Positions 11,501 through 26,700 of a stretch of DNA of 64,000 nt are shown piece by piece; position 1 is the stretch's first letter, and the number at the start of each line of letters is the position of its first letter. The stretch is from Branchiostoma floridae (Eukaryota; Chordata; Leptocardii; Amphioxiformes; Branchiostomatidae): contig NC_049982.1 in assembly GCF_000003815.2 (NCBI RefSeq), positions 30,645,615-30,709,614 on the forward strand. Reading direction: 5' to 3'. Made by a program: the position numbers and the translations under genes. Under the pieces are notes generated by a model. The model made no database searches and was not told the origin of the DNA. It saw nothing but the letters and a program-made list of their open reading frames with translations.

Positions 11501-14500
11501 AATTGTACTGTGGGAGACATCACTAAAAATGTGACCCTCGTGGTTTCTGATGACGTCAATACAGGAACTGACCACTTCAAATTAGGGATATGCACAGGCC
11601 TAATAGGGCCTTCACACTGAAACCGAATCAGCAGGAACCGAGCAGAACCAGCCGGAATGAGTTATTTGCAAAATTCGTGCCACATTCGGGGCCATTCGGG
11701 TGGGAATTCCAAACAGGCCGTAAATCCCCTTCACACGAAAAGGAATGAGCCAGAATGCCGTCAGAATGAAAATTCTTTTCTATTCCTGTGCATTCGTAGT
11801 GTATTCTAGACATTCCGACTACATTCCAGATATTCTTTCGGCCCCATTCGGGCAGGATTCGAGATGGCTTGCCGTTTCGATTCTCCATCGAATGAGATAA
11901 GAATGTTTCGAATAATGTTGGAATGCCGCAGAATGTGGTCAGACTGCAGTAGGAATAGTTAGAATACACTATGAATGCCATTCGATATTTCTCCACTTCG
12001 AATGCACCTCAACAACTTTTAACTCAACAGTTTTTAATGTCAAAACTTTCGGGCTAGCCAAAAGAACGGGCACGAATAGCTCGAATGCAGTTAGAACACA
12101 CTACGAATTGCTAGGAATAGAAAAGAATATTCATTCCGACGGGATTCCGGCTCATTCGTACTCTCGTGTGAAGTGGGCTTAAAAAAGGACAAAAACCTGG
12201 CATTTCTTTACTTAATCTGAAATAATTTACCCTGCACTGCCTCATAAATGTGAAATTTCTCTCATTTCTTTTTCAGAAAATATAATATACGAGTCTGTAA
12301 TAGGCTAGGACGGCTCAAAATGGATCTTCTGCGACTGCGTTGATTAGTGTCCTGTGCCCTTTCCTGTTGGAACGGGATTGCATATTCTCCCATACATTAC
12401 TATGCGCTGCAATCGGATGCGTATCCATTATCTTGTGTTGTAATCGTATATCACTGACGTCATGACCACATCTTACTGTAATCTTTATGCATCTAGCATA
12501 AATAATCGCTCGTACCCTTAAAAGCTTTTGAGTAGTCTTGTTGATCTTGAACACCAAGTAATTATAACGTCCGAAAAAGCTAATGGATGGAATGATTCTC
12601 TTGGCTGTTGAGTGCACAAATGACGTTTGCTATGGATGAATGAGAAAGCTTGTTTTATCCTCTTTGCTAGTTTTCATTCGTGACCTTCAATGTGTTTTTC
12701 GTATATTTTGGCGACGCCTCAGGGACTAGCCTAATAGTGTCTGTCATCACTTCTGATATCATAACATTACATTGATACGTTCTTTCGAGTAAGAAAAGTC
12801 ACCCATAGTAAATCATTATATTTAGACACATCTAGTGTATGACACTCCAAATACCATTTCTCTCAATGACATTTCTAAATTGAAAGTCTGGTCGACTATA
12901 TTTGATCTGATACCAATGAATCCTTTCTAATGTACATAGGATATCATCATTTAATCATCAGGATTTTTTCTATAGAATATCATAGAAGCTTAGAAAGACA
13001 AGCAAACATTTGTACATTAAGAACAATATTAAAGCTATAATGTATAAAAGAGCGATCAGTAGCACACATTACAATACTAAGTGAAAGTGATTCAGTCACC
13101 CTTTTCGTCAAATACTAGTAGCCAATTGAATGTAAGTAAGCGGCCACTGCGAAAACTGCGAACGTTAAACCACCGCGAAAAGTTTCTGTATTTACAGTAA
13201 TTCTTTTCGCAGCTTGTGTCGCCTCGGCGCTCCTGGCTGGCTATTGGAACATCCCTGCGATCACGTGGGCAGCCATGGATCCCCGCATGGACGATAAGGT
13301 TCTCTTCAACACCCTGACTCGGCTGCTGCTGCCGTTCAACAGCCTGGGAAAGGTAAATTTTACGACATATGTGTGTTTACGGCATGTCGTAATCACGTAC
13401 TATGTTTGTTTTCGTACTATAAGGGTCGTAACTGAGTTAACTTAACGGAGATTTCCTGAATGAATGAATCCATAAATCAATCAATGAATCAATCAATCGA
13501 TGAACGAGTGAATGAATGAATGAATGAATGAATGAAGTTATGACAATTTTATGAAATTATATTTTGCAAACATAACGCATCTAATACAACATTGGATTTT
13601 CTTTTCACCTATGTAATACTATGTAAGTTTATGTATGTATGACACATAAACTGTAGAAAATTTTCGCAAAAGCAAATTTAACGACGTACAATAACTACTA
13701 TTTAAACTTTAAAAAAATCAACGTTTTTAACCGCCAGTGTTTTCCAACTAACAACACTGCTATCGTTATAATCATTCCCATCGCATGTTAGCTGTCAGCG
13801 AGGTGGACTTTCAATGCGTTTCACCGTCTTCTTGTCGCTGCGTGTTATTTTCACCCCCTCAAAGTTACATGCCATACTTGACATTTCCCATTGTGCGTTT
13901 CTACGATTGAAGGCAAGTGTGGACTTACACGTGCTTTATTTTTATGTTTCAGGTTGTTTCAAAGATGTTCACAGAATGGGGGTGGACACGTGCAGTCATT
14001 TTCTCCTCCAATATGGAATGGCTCTGTACGCAGGTACGAACGTGATTTTGTGCAGATATCACAGTAAGACCAGACAGTAGGAAAGCATGATTAAATACAC
14101 TTTTTTTGTGTGCAATATTCATTTATTATGGGAATTCCCCGTTTTAGCCAAAAAATTAATTAATGACGTTATACTACGTCATATTACGTCATAATGATTT
14201 TAAAAGTTCAGGAATTATAAAACTCTATAACCATATCACTCCCTGCAAATTTGGTGATCGTAGAGATAGTCTTTTTGAAATAACGATGGGGGGGGGGGGG
14301 GGGGCATTCCCCAGGCCAGGGAATGCCAAAAACGTCCAGTCTAGATAGGGTCAACCATCTACATGAAAATTGAGATATTGTTTTTGTATGTCTGTGCGTG
14401 TATGTGTTTGCCTCTGTGTGTGCGTTTCTGGATTTTGTATGATAGTCATAATAACTCAAGAACCTCCAAGGTCGACTTTGGATCTGGACATGGCTAGATG

Positions 14501-15899
14501 AAGAATCCGTGATCATCCCCTGCAAATCTAAGTAAAATCAATTCTACGTTCTCTATACAATGGTATATGCAACTCTCTTACCAGTGCTTTCATTGTAGAT
14601 ACACGGTGTAAACAGTTAATCAAAGACGATCTGTTTCTACGTATAATGACAGCAACAGACAACATTCTACAAGAAAAAAATCGTATACAAAAAGTTCGTA
14701 TACACCCGTTTTGAGAAAAGGGAAGAGGCATGTAAACAATAGATAAAATGATAGCATTCCTCAATATATATTGTTTATCTACATGTAATTGTATAACACT
14801 TACACAAGACAAAAAATGACTTGTCCTTCGTTTTTGCACCGGCAAAAAAGGTGTCCTAGAACACGCGCAATGTCGTAGGACTCGTCATTTTTCCTCGTGT
14901 AAATCGACCCAATATGTAACAGTACTTGGCCTTTAGTCGAATTGCTGCATTTAGCCTATATCGGCAGGAACATGTAAATAAAGATCATTCTTTCTCATTA
15001 TTCCTGTATTGCTAAACTGAAACTGAAAATTAGACAGACTTACCGGTGGATCAGGCGGCGGCGGTACAGTGAATAAAATTTTTATTTTATTTTGCTTATT
15101 ATTATACAGTCTTGCGTTTTTATAAAGTCTTTCATCCGCGAACTGCAAGTCTGTTCTTTTCATTCAAGAGACATAAGATATTGTGTGTGTGTTTTTTTTT
15201 TGGGGGGGGGGGTATAGAAGGTTCCATAACTTCTTTTTAATTCCTGTAAACATTTTTTTTCTACATACAAACGCACGCACGTACACACATTATCACACAC
15301 ACAAACGCCATTATCAAGCTTTCATTAATTTTACTTTTGTGTTGTTGTTTTTCCAGCTAACCCTCCGCTTTTCACTCATCCGCAATTCGCAACAGCTAGC
15401 CTTTAATGTAATCAATGCTGCTTATCCCAGACACAAATTAGAAAATAACTCCGGGCGGAGCTTATCCATGTTCCGTGCACGTCAAATATGCAAGGACGCA
15501 AAGATCAAAAAATTTCATTTCAGCGGGGATTTTTTAGGATTCATATTTTTCAAACAAATGCAGTGGCAAGACTTAATTGTCTGTATAAGAGAGTATTGAA
15601 TCGGATGTAAACACGTGAATAAGCAGTTCTAGCAATAGAAAACATACATTTAGTTTCTAACTGTTGTAAAAAGTTACCTGGTACACATGTGTTTTATTAA
15701 GGGGATTCTGTAATTCCTTTTGTTATATTGGGAACTGAGATTCCTTTCATTATATTGAATGACAATGATTAGAAAGTCCCCACAATGGTCCTTTCAGGAC
15801 CTCAAAATATTGATGGAAATTGGCTAAAAAATGGCGCCGAGTTTCGGGCTGCTTATCGCTTATGTCTCTTTTCGCTACTCGTTTAGTACTGTTCTGTTT

Positions 15900-15948
<49 letters not shown>

Positions 15949-15986
15949 TCTCTCTCTCTCTCTCTGTGTGTAACTATGTGTGCATA

Positions 15987-16042
<56 letters not shown>

Positions 16043-19000
16043 TCTGTTTTTGTGTGGTTGTGTGAGTGACCCGAGAAGATTGCATTCTATTGTGGATGAG
16101 GGTCGAGAAAACGAAGGTAAAAATAGATTATGGCCCCCTAGAGACATCCTAAGTTACTGCAGCATAAATTCCAGTTTTGATATGCCCTCTTCCGGACAGG
16201 CTACGGTCCCGATTTTTTTTAAGTAGTAGATATCTCTTAGGACGGAAAGTGTGTGCCGAAAGGTTTTATAACAAGTAGGCTCAAAAGATATTTCAAAATG
16301 GCATCGGATCTCCTACGTATTCGTAACAGCCAAATTGGACATGAATCGACCAAAAAGCTTTCTCTGTAAATACCCAAACTAACAATGGTCTATCAATGAA
16401 ATCCGAATGTCAGCCCGACCAAGCAGGTACTACTATACTTGTAATGCACAGCTATCAAAATAAACAATAATCAACAAAGTTTGGTCATTTTAAGGCTCAG
16501 ATAACAGCGTTTGTATATATTTATTTCATGGTATATTTGAAATTGAATATTCATCATACAAACCCTGGTAATGATTGACGGCGGCTCTCTATACATACAG
16601 TGTATACATTTATAAAGATAGATTGTTTCAACGACGGCTTTTGCGTATCGGCATCACATTGGATTGGAACATCCTACAGTCCTGAAAACCGTAATCGGAG
16701 TCTATCAAATCAAAACGTCAGTGCATAATAGTTTACTTCCATGAAGATGAAGGTATTGTTTTAACATGCCGTTATCACTCTGGAGGTTATGTGGGGGATA
16801 TATCACGTGAATGCGACTAACAGCCAATCAGATCATACCCTAATTGGGACTGTCCAATGAGAGTTGAGAGCCATTGTTTGAGAGGTTTGTTTGAATCGTA
16901 GTTCGTCATAGCGTCCTAGCATGTTTCGTTACAACATACTACAATTTTGTGTATTTTTTTCATCTGTAATTTGCGAACCAATTCAAATTGTTCGCCAGGT
17001 GGGATATACCATTCCTTTACAATTTTTTATCATTTAAAGATATAGAAAAATTCTTGAATAGTTGAACAGTAATTTCCAACATAAAAATTGCACTCTCCCA
17101 AATTTTCGACTAAACAGCATCAGTCTTTTTCAAGGAATGACCAATCCACTGCCATCGTGACTTCACGTTATGCAGATAGAACACGTGACTCAGTGAGCAG
17201 TGGATCATAGGCTGAAGAATGATACAGATGAACTTTTAAGTTAATATAGAAATATCGTCATATTTCACACCTTGGAGAGAGATAGGGGCGAAAGAGAGAG
17301 AGGGGGCGAGGGATAGAGAGAGAATTACTCCTTACCATGATAATACTTCATGCTTATTGTTTCAAAATGCTCACAGAAGATAACATGTTATCTATATTTG
17401 CGCGTTACATCAGGCCAGAACATCGTTGAAGGCAGGTCTGAGGAAGGTGAATGCCACTGTAGTAGCTGACTACAGGTACGATTTCGTGGAGGACGATGCG
17501 ATGCGAGAACAGCTGAAAGACATCAAAGAAACTGGACAGAGTAAGTAACGTTTTATGTCAAGTCTTTGTTTTACGTAACATGCTATAGCTATGTTTCAAA
17601 ATCACCTATAGGATCCTTGGTTTCTAATCAGTCTGTACACTCTGCTCCCTGTCTTTGGGTCTTCTTTTCGTTCCGAAATTACGTTTTCGGTAGATTCAAT
17701 TACGTATGAGTTTTGTATTGATACGTTTTTTGTTTGGATAAAGTTTGCGGGGAAGAAGTTCTTTTCACTAGTACGTATTTTGACCTTCCGCTTCGTATAG
17801 CCTTGTTATTGAACAGAAAAAAATCTCTTGGCCCCAAACTTTGCCTTGACCAAAAAAAGCCAATACGCAACTCATACGGGCTTGAATCTACGCCCAGATG
17901 TGAAGGTGCCTTTAAGTGTAGACAAGTGAAAACGAATATTTAAGGAAACTTTCCAAACTAGAGAAAGAAAACTTTGAGGCGGGGAAATACTTCAGAAGAA
18001 CTTGCGGTGTCGTAAAGGCCACTGAAACTAGGATTTGACCTTTTCGCTACCTTTCTGTATCCCTTAACGCGAATTAGACACTAGTGCATCTTGCAGCCTT
18101 TACGCACACTTATATGTGACGAATAGATGAAGCCGGTTTAGCTGTAATAATTGAAACCCGTATTATGTGTAGATTTTTAATTGTATACGTGGCTTGCGAA
18201 AAAAGTGGGATCATTCTTCTTCCACTGTCTTCGCAAAAGAAGTCAAGCCGAATAATCTATATTCCCAGAATCCTGTGATAGCTTTAGACTAGAGAAGGTA
18301 CACGCTATATCGTATACGCTGTTTGTCTGTACAATTACCATTATGTTACCTGCAAAAAGTCCACTGACACGAATAAACAAAACAAAAAAATTTGGTAAGC
18401 TTACGTGCAGATTTGCAGCTATACGTGACTCAAGGTGCGCCCCCACCACACTTGTGTCAAGCTTGCGTCAGTGTGGGGTTCGTTAACTGCGTCACTATTT
18501 TCTCGGATTTTTTTGATAATTTAGATATTGTCTAATACGTGAAAGTATGACTTAGAAGACGATAACATACACAAAAAGAAAGAAAACCCGTTCTTTATCT
18601 CAAAAATTTGTTGAGTATCTTTCGAACCCCGCAGTGACGCGAGTTCGACACAAGTGCGGTGGGAGCGCACCTTTGCGTGCATACTGACAGGTTTGCGTGG
18701 CTTACGTGTTCCATGTGTTGTAATAATCGTTCTTTTCATAGTCATCTGCATGTGTCACCACGACAAGGAGACGGAGCGCCGCGTGATGCTGCACGCCCAC
18801 GATCTCGGCATGACGAACGGAGAGTTCGTGTTCATCAACGCCGTGACGTGGACGCTGGAGGGGCAGCTGGGCGAGCCGTGGAGGGCCGGCGACGACAGGG
18901 ACGAGGACGCAAAACAAGCCTACGGCAGTGTACTCAACGTAGGTTTTTAACACTGCACGAAAATAAGAATTTTCGGGTATTTCCGGGTTCTGATACAACC

Positions 19001-20721
19001 GACAAACTTGACATGTTCGGGTCGTGTAAAGTAAATTTCAGGCCAAAGTGTGTCTGGTAGTTTGTGATACCCGCACACCGCTTGTCCTGAGAAGTGGTTG
19101 AGCGTGAACAAGTATGATGTTATATTTGAAAAAGAAGGGGCAGTGTGCATTTTGGTGACAATTAAATGATTTTAAAAGAAAAAAAAATCCGATTGTTTCT
19201 TCTTCTTAATTACTGTTAGGCAACAGCAAGTAACTCTTACGGAAGGCATCCTCTGCATGCAGATTGCAAAAATTAAGAGATAATGAGAAAATAAACAAGA
19301 TGGCAAATTTTCAAAGTAGGCACCAAACTACGTAATGATGTTTTCCCCGTAACGTTTTGTCAAGCTGCTCACACACCATTTAATACCATGATCATAGTCT
19401 CACCCTAGAGTATTGTGCCCAATTAAAAAAAAACTATTTCTACATATAGAACGGGTCATTGATATACTTATACGCCTAGTATTCCATCATACTAGCCCTA
19501 TAATATTGTGCCCGAGCAAAAAAAAGATGCTCATATTTACAATATATATATTTTTCATAACTAATATCCTAATGTAGTGCTGAGCTCTGATTAGCTCCTG
19601 ACAAAAGAAGAATAAACAGAAAGAACAAATCAGCAAAAACAATATGCTTTCCCTGCCATTGTAAACATTTAACTACTGTCCTGTCTTCTTATACCAAGGT
19701 ACGAATGGTGTTTCCGGATGGACCTATAGTCGATGATTTCCGAAAGAAGGTCGTGGAGAGAATGGCTGCTCCACCTTGGAACTTCACAGACGGCCTCCAG
19801 AGGGGATTGAAGGTGTTTATCATTAATATCATTGCACATAAGGCCATGTTGATTTGATTATATGGATGGCATGCTCTAGGAAACCCAAGCTAATGTGAGT
19901 GTACGAAGAAAAAAAAGGGGTAAAAGTTGTTGCCTTTATTATGAAATCTAAGAAGTCACAAAGAGCATGGTACAGCAAACAATCGATTCTTCATTTTGCT
20001 CTTTCAAATCTTTTTTTTTTCTTTTCTTTTACAACGATATTCTTCAAACAGTGACGGTTTTTTTTTCAAATAAAGGCACAGAAACATACCTCAGTGTCTT
20101 GCACCACATCTTGTTCACGGATTGACCTAATCTCGCGAGAGATCACGAGACAAGATCCAGACTTCCATGGATCATCGTAGCATATCATTGATGTCGTACA
20201 GTTTTACAAATTTTAGACTTATTGTCGTCTTAAATGTTATCTGATCTGTGAGAGAAATGTAAACCTACCGTGTAGATTATAGACTGCAATACATACAATG
20301 ATGATGTATTTGGTCACTTTTTTCTTTTACAACAGGGAAGCTCATACTCTCCTTTCCTGCACGACGCGGTCATGCTCTATGCCTTAGTCATGAACAGGAC
20401 GTTACAATCTGGAGAAGACCCCAGGGATGGCGAAGCCTTCATGCGTCACGCCAGGAAGAAAGCTTTCGAAGGTAAGAATTGTTTTTGATTAGCGTGAATG
20501 TTCATCTATTAGTAAGTTGTTTCAATACTTTATGAAAAAACTCGGACAAATTTTCGACTGTCAGATCTCCCTCCCTCCCTCCATTTCTAGTATTTTCTTT
20601 CTTAACTCTATATCTCTTTCCCACTCACTCTTCTTCATCTCTCCCTTCTGCCTTTGACTCATTCTGCCTCTTTGTTCATGTCTCTGTCTGTGTCTCTCTC
20701 CTTTCTTTCTCTCTTCCTTCT

Positions 20722-20754
<33 letters not shown>

Positions 20755-23700
20755 TCTCTCTCTCTCTCTCTCATAACATTAATGTTATGGCTACTATCAA
20801 CAACATCATTGTTCATATTATTTCCATACTATCAAACTACAATGATAGGAATGTCTGGAACCGTCATCTTGGACAACCGTGCTGACCGTGAACCTGAGTT
20901 CTTTATCTGGGACATGGACCCTAGCGGCACATTTCACGTCGTGGCCGAATACGACGCAAGACCCGCCGGAACAGAGGTTGGACTAAAACATTAAAACTAC
21001 TCTAAAACTGCCTGAATAATACTTCAGTGCTAAAATTTCTTTCAACACCAAGGTGTACAAGGATCAAAGTTCTAACGACCACTGTCGTAATCTTCAAGAT
21101 CAATACTGATGACTAATCACTTCAGAACGTAAACTCGCGAGAGTTACAGTCACGTGATCGTATTGACACGTGCACGTGATCTTACGTGTACGTGGCATCA
21201 GCAATTGGTCAAACGTGCAAGGAATTTATTGATCCTGCAGAAGACGACAGTGGTTGTTGAGAATTTCACCCGTGCGTCTTAGTGTTGGAAGAAGGTTTAG
21301 CATTGTACTGTTAGTACTGCCAACACAGATGACATTCCATGATACCAAAGATATTGATACAAATCATGACCTTTTTCTAGCACGCACGTAAACGTTTAAG
21401 ATTTCTTTACTAGACCTTTTGCGCGATTTCTAAAAACAATAAAATTGGAATAATTCTATAGGTAGACACTATGTTAATTATTTATGTTATTAAAACAGCT
21501 GACACTTCCTTCCCTGCACCTAAGACGCTGTAGTCTTTTTTTTTTCAAATTTTGCATTCTTTTTCTTCGAAGACTCCATACTTCTCTGGCTGGTTGCCCC
21601 CGAACCTAGGAAGTGTTCTTGGCAGGGAACTAAGAACACAAAACAACTACACGCAGTTCAGATGCAGATCATCCAGATTCAGAAAGAGTACATTACGTAT
21701 AATTGTATCAATGTTGAACAAATTGTAATGCATTTTTTTATTGTAACAATGTTGGAACGAATTGTCATGAATTTTTTTAACAAATGTCTATGTTAAATGA
21801 ATTGTAACGTATTTTTATTGTAACAATGTTTGAACGAATTGTAATGAATTTTTTTTAACAAATGTCTGTGTTTCATACCCCAATTCAGCCTATCACGGCT
21901 GCAATGGTATGTATATGCGTACAGGTTATGTCGATTTTCGACATTCTTTTTAGCGAATGCCCAGCAAAAAGTATTTTAGCGAATGCGAATCAGTATCGGA
22001 AAACACAGCTACGTTGCCTCGAATGACCATGTTTTATCCTCGTCTCTAGAACTTTGAATATGCCAAAATTCATGCAAACTCATCTATTAAAATGATCTTC
22101 AGATACAGGTGCAAGCACACAAACACAAACGATATGCCCAATCGGAGGTGAAACGCCATCCCCGAGGTAAAAAATAATCTGGTGCACCAACGATGTCTAT
22201 ACTCATAGGTCAGTGATGACCTCTTACAGGAACTGGTGTTTGTCAAACACATCGTCTGGGGAGACGGTACCACCAACGCACCCACGGGTGTCAGGCAGTG
22301 CGGGTACATGAACGAGGGATGCGCCTCCGAACAAGATAAACGTGAAGAGCGCAACGAAAGGAAGACGACACAGCTGGTCTATGGTAAGGAAAAATGACCA
22401 TGTTATAAATTGGTTTATTGATTCAGTCGGTGAACACTATTATGCACCACAGCTACGTCTACACAATAGAAGATGCTCAATTGCGCATTTTAGACAATGT
22501 ACTTCATACATAAAATCTAGCTTTAAAAAATACAGTTACAAGAAATCTTATTATAGGAATAAAGCAAAAAGAAACAAAACAACTTGTTATACAAAGTATA
22601 AATGAAGATTGTAACAGTGGATTAAGAGATATGGGAGAAGTTTTCAGGTACATGTATTCAAAAGGTGAGTGAAGTATGGGATGGGGCTGATTTTATAGCG
22701 GTTAGTTTTTGCCAATGGAATGCAAAGTTGGTTCGCACCTTTTAGGTTCCTAGCATGGATTTCCGAACGGGTTTGGGATAGCCAGCTTCTAAAGATAGGA
22801 TGTTTTGCACTATGTCGCACTGAAATAATCGTTTCCGAAAGGTGAAAGAAGACAATGAAAATATAATACATGTATAATAAGATCCATTGGGACCCGTGAT
22901 TACATCTCTGATGCCCACGTTCAAGGTTCATAATGAGAAAATAAAAATGTCCTTCATCGCTCACCTGGTTTTGTTATTTTGTGTTTTTATACGTCCAACA
23001 TATGCGATCCAAAAGTTTGAAAAACTGTTAATTACTAAATTTACAGCCGTTTTCTACATTCATAACTTTAGGATTAGGTTCGTTTTTCTGTATCATCTTT
23101 ATCGAGTAAAGACTATATAATAGTATATAACATTATATATATGCTATTTATTGAATCTGGTTTTGACAACGTACTCTTAGAATTCCTTACAGTGCATAGA
23201 ATACATCATTGCTAAGTCTTTGTCATATATACAAGTAGGTCTGTGTTGGTGCTAAGAGTAAGTTCTGAGATGGGCTTGTGTCAGATGATTTCAAAGCATC
23301 TCTCTTGGTTGCAGGTCTTTCAGCTCTGGGCGTGTTCCTCATCGTTGCGGCAGGGGTAGGGGTTTATGTCAGGTAAATATGATCGAATCCGAGCAAAATA
23401 TCTCAGGGGTAAAACAGGAGATGTCATACTACCATGGAAATATTTTTTTTTTGTGTGTGTGAATTACTTACTGTCATAATACCCTATCCATCACATCCTC
23501 CTACGCACGGTCCCTAACCGGCTAATCGCCTATGTGGGGACCCTGCTATCTGAAATCCACCCCCGGTTACTTTGAGCGTCGCTGTCAGCCAATCAGAGAA
23601 TAGCCTTTCAGTTTTCAAAAGTGATCTCGCAAAAGGCCTCATCGGGCGCTGCCTTGTTCCCATATAAGGGTAAACTCATTAATATTTATAAGCAGGGCGG

Positions 23701-26700
23701 TCAGTAACCGGGAGTGGCACTACAGATATCAGGGTCCCCACATAGGCGATAAGCCGGTTGGGGACCGTGCGTAGTAGGATGATCCATCACAGAAGTTAGT
23801 GCTCTTCCCATTCCCTTCTTCTCTTAATAAATCCTAGATATCCTCTCCCAAAGGGGGTCATTTGACGGTGACAGCTGACCAACTGTTCACGGACTGTACC
23901 AAACTACTGCCAGGAAGGGGACTGCCTTTCTATATTGCTGCAGTACATAGAATGTTGCTACGGGGACCCAAAATTGCATGTTTTTTTGATACCTCAATAT
24001 ATAGCTAGCAGCCGATATTCCAAATTTCATACATATCTAGCACGAAAAATCAAGCAAAAACATGTACAGTATCCCCAGTGGAGGTTAACCTTCTTCCAGA
24101 AAGTAATATTCTATTTCTATAGTGTACGACCTATCCACCCTTCTATCATTGTAGCTACACAAACACGAACGACACATGGCAAGCAATATAGAAACGTGTT
24201 TTTCACACCAATCCAATTTACATGTGTTTGTAGAAGTCATTCTTGAACTAGTTTAAGTGTAATTTCCAACACAAAAATTGGACTCACTCAAATTTTTGAC
24301 TGAACAGCACCAGTCTTTGTCAAGGAATAAACAATCCACTGCTTCCGTGACGTCACGTTATGCAGATAGAACACGTGACTCAGTGAGCAGTGGATCATAG
24401 GTTGCAGGAGGTCTACCGTCTCTGTTTGGACATATATTGCGTTGCAACCCATGGCAGAATTTAATACAACAACCACTAACTGTTTCATACGTTTCACTTA
24501 ATTTCAAATAGGAAGCGTCTTACGGACAATAAGAAGAAAGATGGAACTTGGCAGATCAAGTATTATGACATCAATTTTACAGCCTACGATGAAAAGGTAT
24601 GAGACTGTTGAACCTTTTGTACCATGCGTTAATAACATAGAGAATTACCAATATGGTGACAGACATACCCATATTTACTTAACCCTATCCAGACTGGGCT
24701 TTTTTGGCATTCCCTGGCGGGGGGGGGGGGGGTCTCATTGCCCCCACCCCCTTCGTATTTTCAAAACGGCTTACTGTACGATCACCAAACTTGCTGGGGA
24801 TGATATGCTAGTCAATTTTTATGATTCCTAAAATTCTTATATCATTATGACGTGATATGACGTAATTATGACGTGGCTAATTACTTTTTTGGCTAGAGTC
24901 CATTCCAAGTCACCATGACGGTTTTCAGGTGATATTTGTAATACGTCTGAATTATATTGAATAAAAGAATATCTTAACCCCAATAATTAAATTATATTCA
25001 AAATAATGATAAAGAAAAACTTACCTACTTTAATTCCTTTGAATATTTTAGAAACGTTTTGAAAGTAACTGTGCAAAATATATTTCTTTAGAATAATTGT
25101 GAAACCTCTATGTGATTCTTTCACATTTACAAATATTTATAAATATTTGTAAACTTTGCCAAATGGTAAAATTAATTCATTGCCGCCATAAAAGTAAGCA
25201 CTATTGTTGCCTCTGTTAGGCACTGGTGAATCATTTCTGGTGGACCATTGTTTCATGACACCCAACCATACTCTGCAAGAATGTGCAAATTGCTTTCTTC
25301 CTTGACCACTGACCCATTTACAAAATATTACAAAAAATGGTAGAAAATGGTAAATAATGTTAGAATGCTGTTATCATTATTTAGAAACCATTAGAAGTAT
25401 CCAATTCCACACCATGAATATTTCCAAAGTTTTACAGGACCGGGGAAATATTTATAAAGTTGAAACAGTATTAAAATTATTTCTGAAGTATCAAATGTCC
25501 AAGACACATAATTACAAAACTTATCAGCTCCCCTCTTCTTCGCTTTTGTTATTTTCTTGGGTCGTTAAGCCCCAAAACACGTGAACGTCTGCCGGTATAA
25601 TCTGTTCATCTTCTAACCGGTCCAAAATCCGATTCACTGATTTTTTTCAGGTGCAATTTTCCCGGACATGTAAAAAAAAACACGGTCTTGTACCGGTGCA
25701 ACATACCCACAACTAACTTAAACCGTCCTGAAATTTATTGTTTGTTTGCAGGAACACAAGAAATTGGAGGCGTCTTTGGGAAAGTCTGACAAGAAGGGCT
25801 TCCTCAGCGCAACGTCTGCAGGTACCGGTGGTGTCAGTGGCAAATCGGAAGCCACCACGAAATACTCCGGATCCTCAAGGGTAAACTATTCTTGTTCAAA
25901 CAGTTGGTATCTCAAATAAGGGTTAAAATGTCCAGATCGCGTAGCCTTTATGAAGCCACAAAGGCAATGTCTACGGTATGATATTGAATGGTGAAGTTCA
26001 TTCCTTTCATTTCACAAGGTACAAATGTTTCCTTAACCGAAGTTAGGCACCTCTGCATAACTGGGATGAGTACAAGTGACAGAAAACCGTTCAATGCTAG
26101 GGTCACATTTCCAAAACGGGGTCCGTCCGGGAATTTTTTTTATTTTGGGGGGGGGGGGAGGTAATTTTACGTTCTATCTGTTATGTCGCTTTTCATATAA
26201 CATTTTTCATTCCCGAAAGGTGCCCTACAGGGCCCCGGTTTAGAAATGTTGCCGTAACATAACGTGCTTTTCTAATGTCTAGACTACTTAGAAATGCCTG
26301 AACCCATTACATGTCACACACTCGGCAATGGACACCACGCGAACTATAGCAACCTATGGTACCCGAAACCTTTACAAAAATATGATAAAGCATTAGTTTC
26401 TAGCTATTTGAAAGCATTTCTTGATTTGCTAGAACGGAATACAGCTATATTTACCAACGTCCACACCATTGGAACCTTTGAAACAATTTTCAGCTGTAGC
26501 CCCTTTGTATTCAAAATGCTGTAGATATTTCACACAATCAAATGCACAGCGGACAATCGCACACTTCTGTTAATTGCACGAAATCCCCAAATGCCATGGC
26601 GGTACGGTCTAGCTTAATTACTTCACTTTGTTGCACCATTCGGATCATTGAATGAAATACACTGGCAAATGGGGTATGTAACTAACCGGTTTCTTCTGTA

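Noticed and set aside
12315-12617. 100-codon minus-strand open frame
   Set aside because: No domain, splice site or codon pattern I can recognise. It may be a transposon remnant, but I have no support.
15750-16226. Open frames of Ser/Leu, Cys/Val or His/Thr runs
   Set aside because: Translation of (TC)n and (TG)n repeats.
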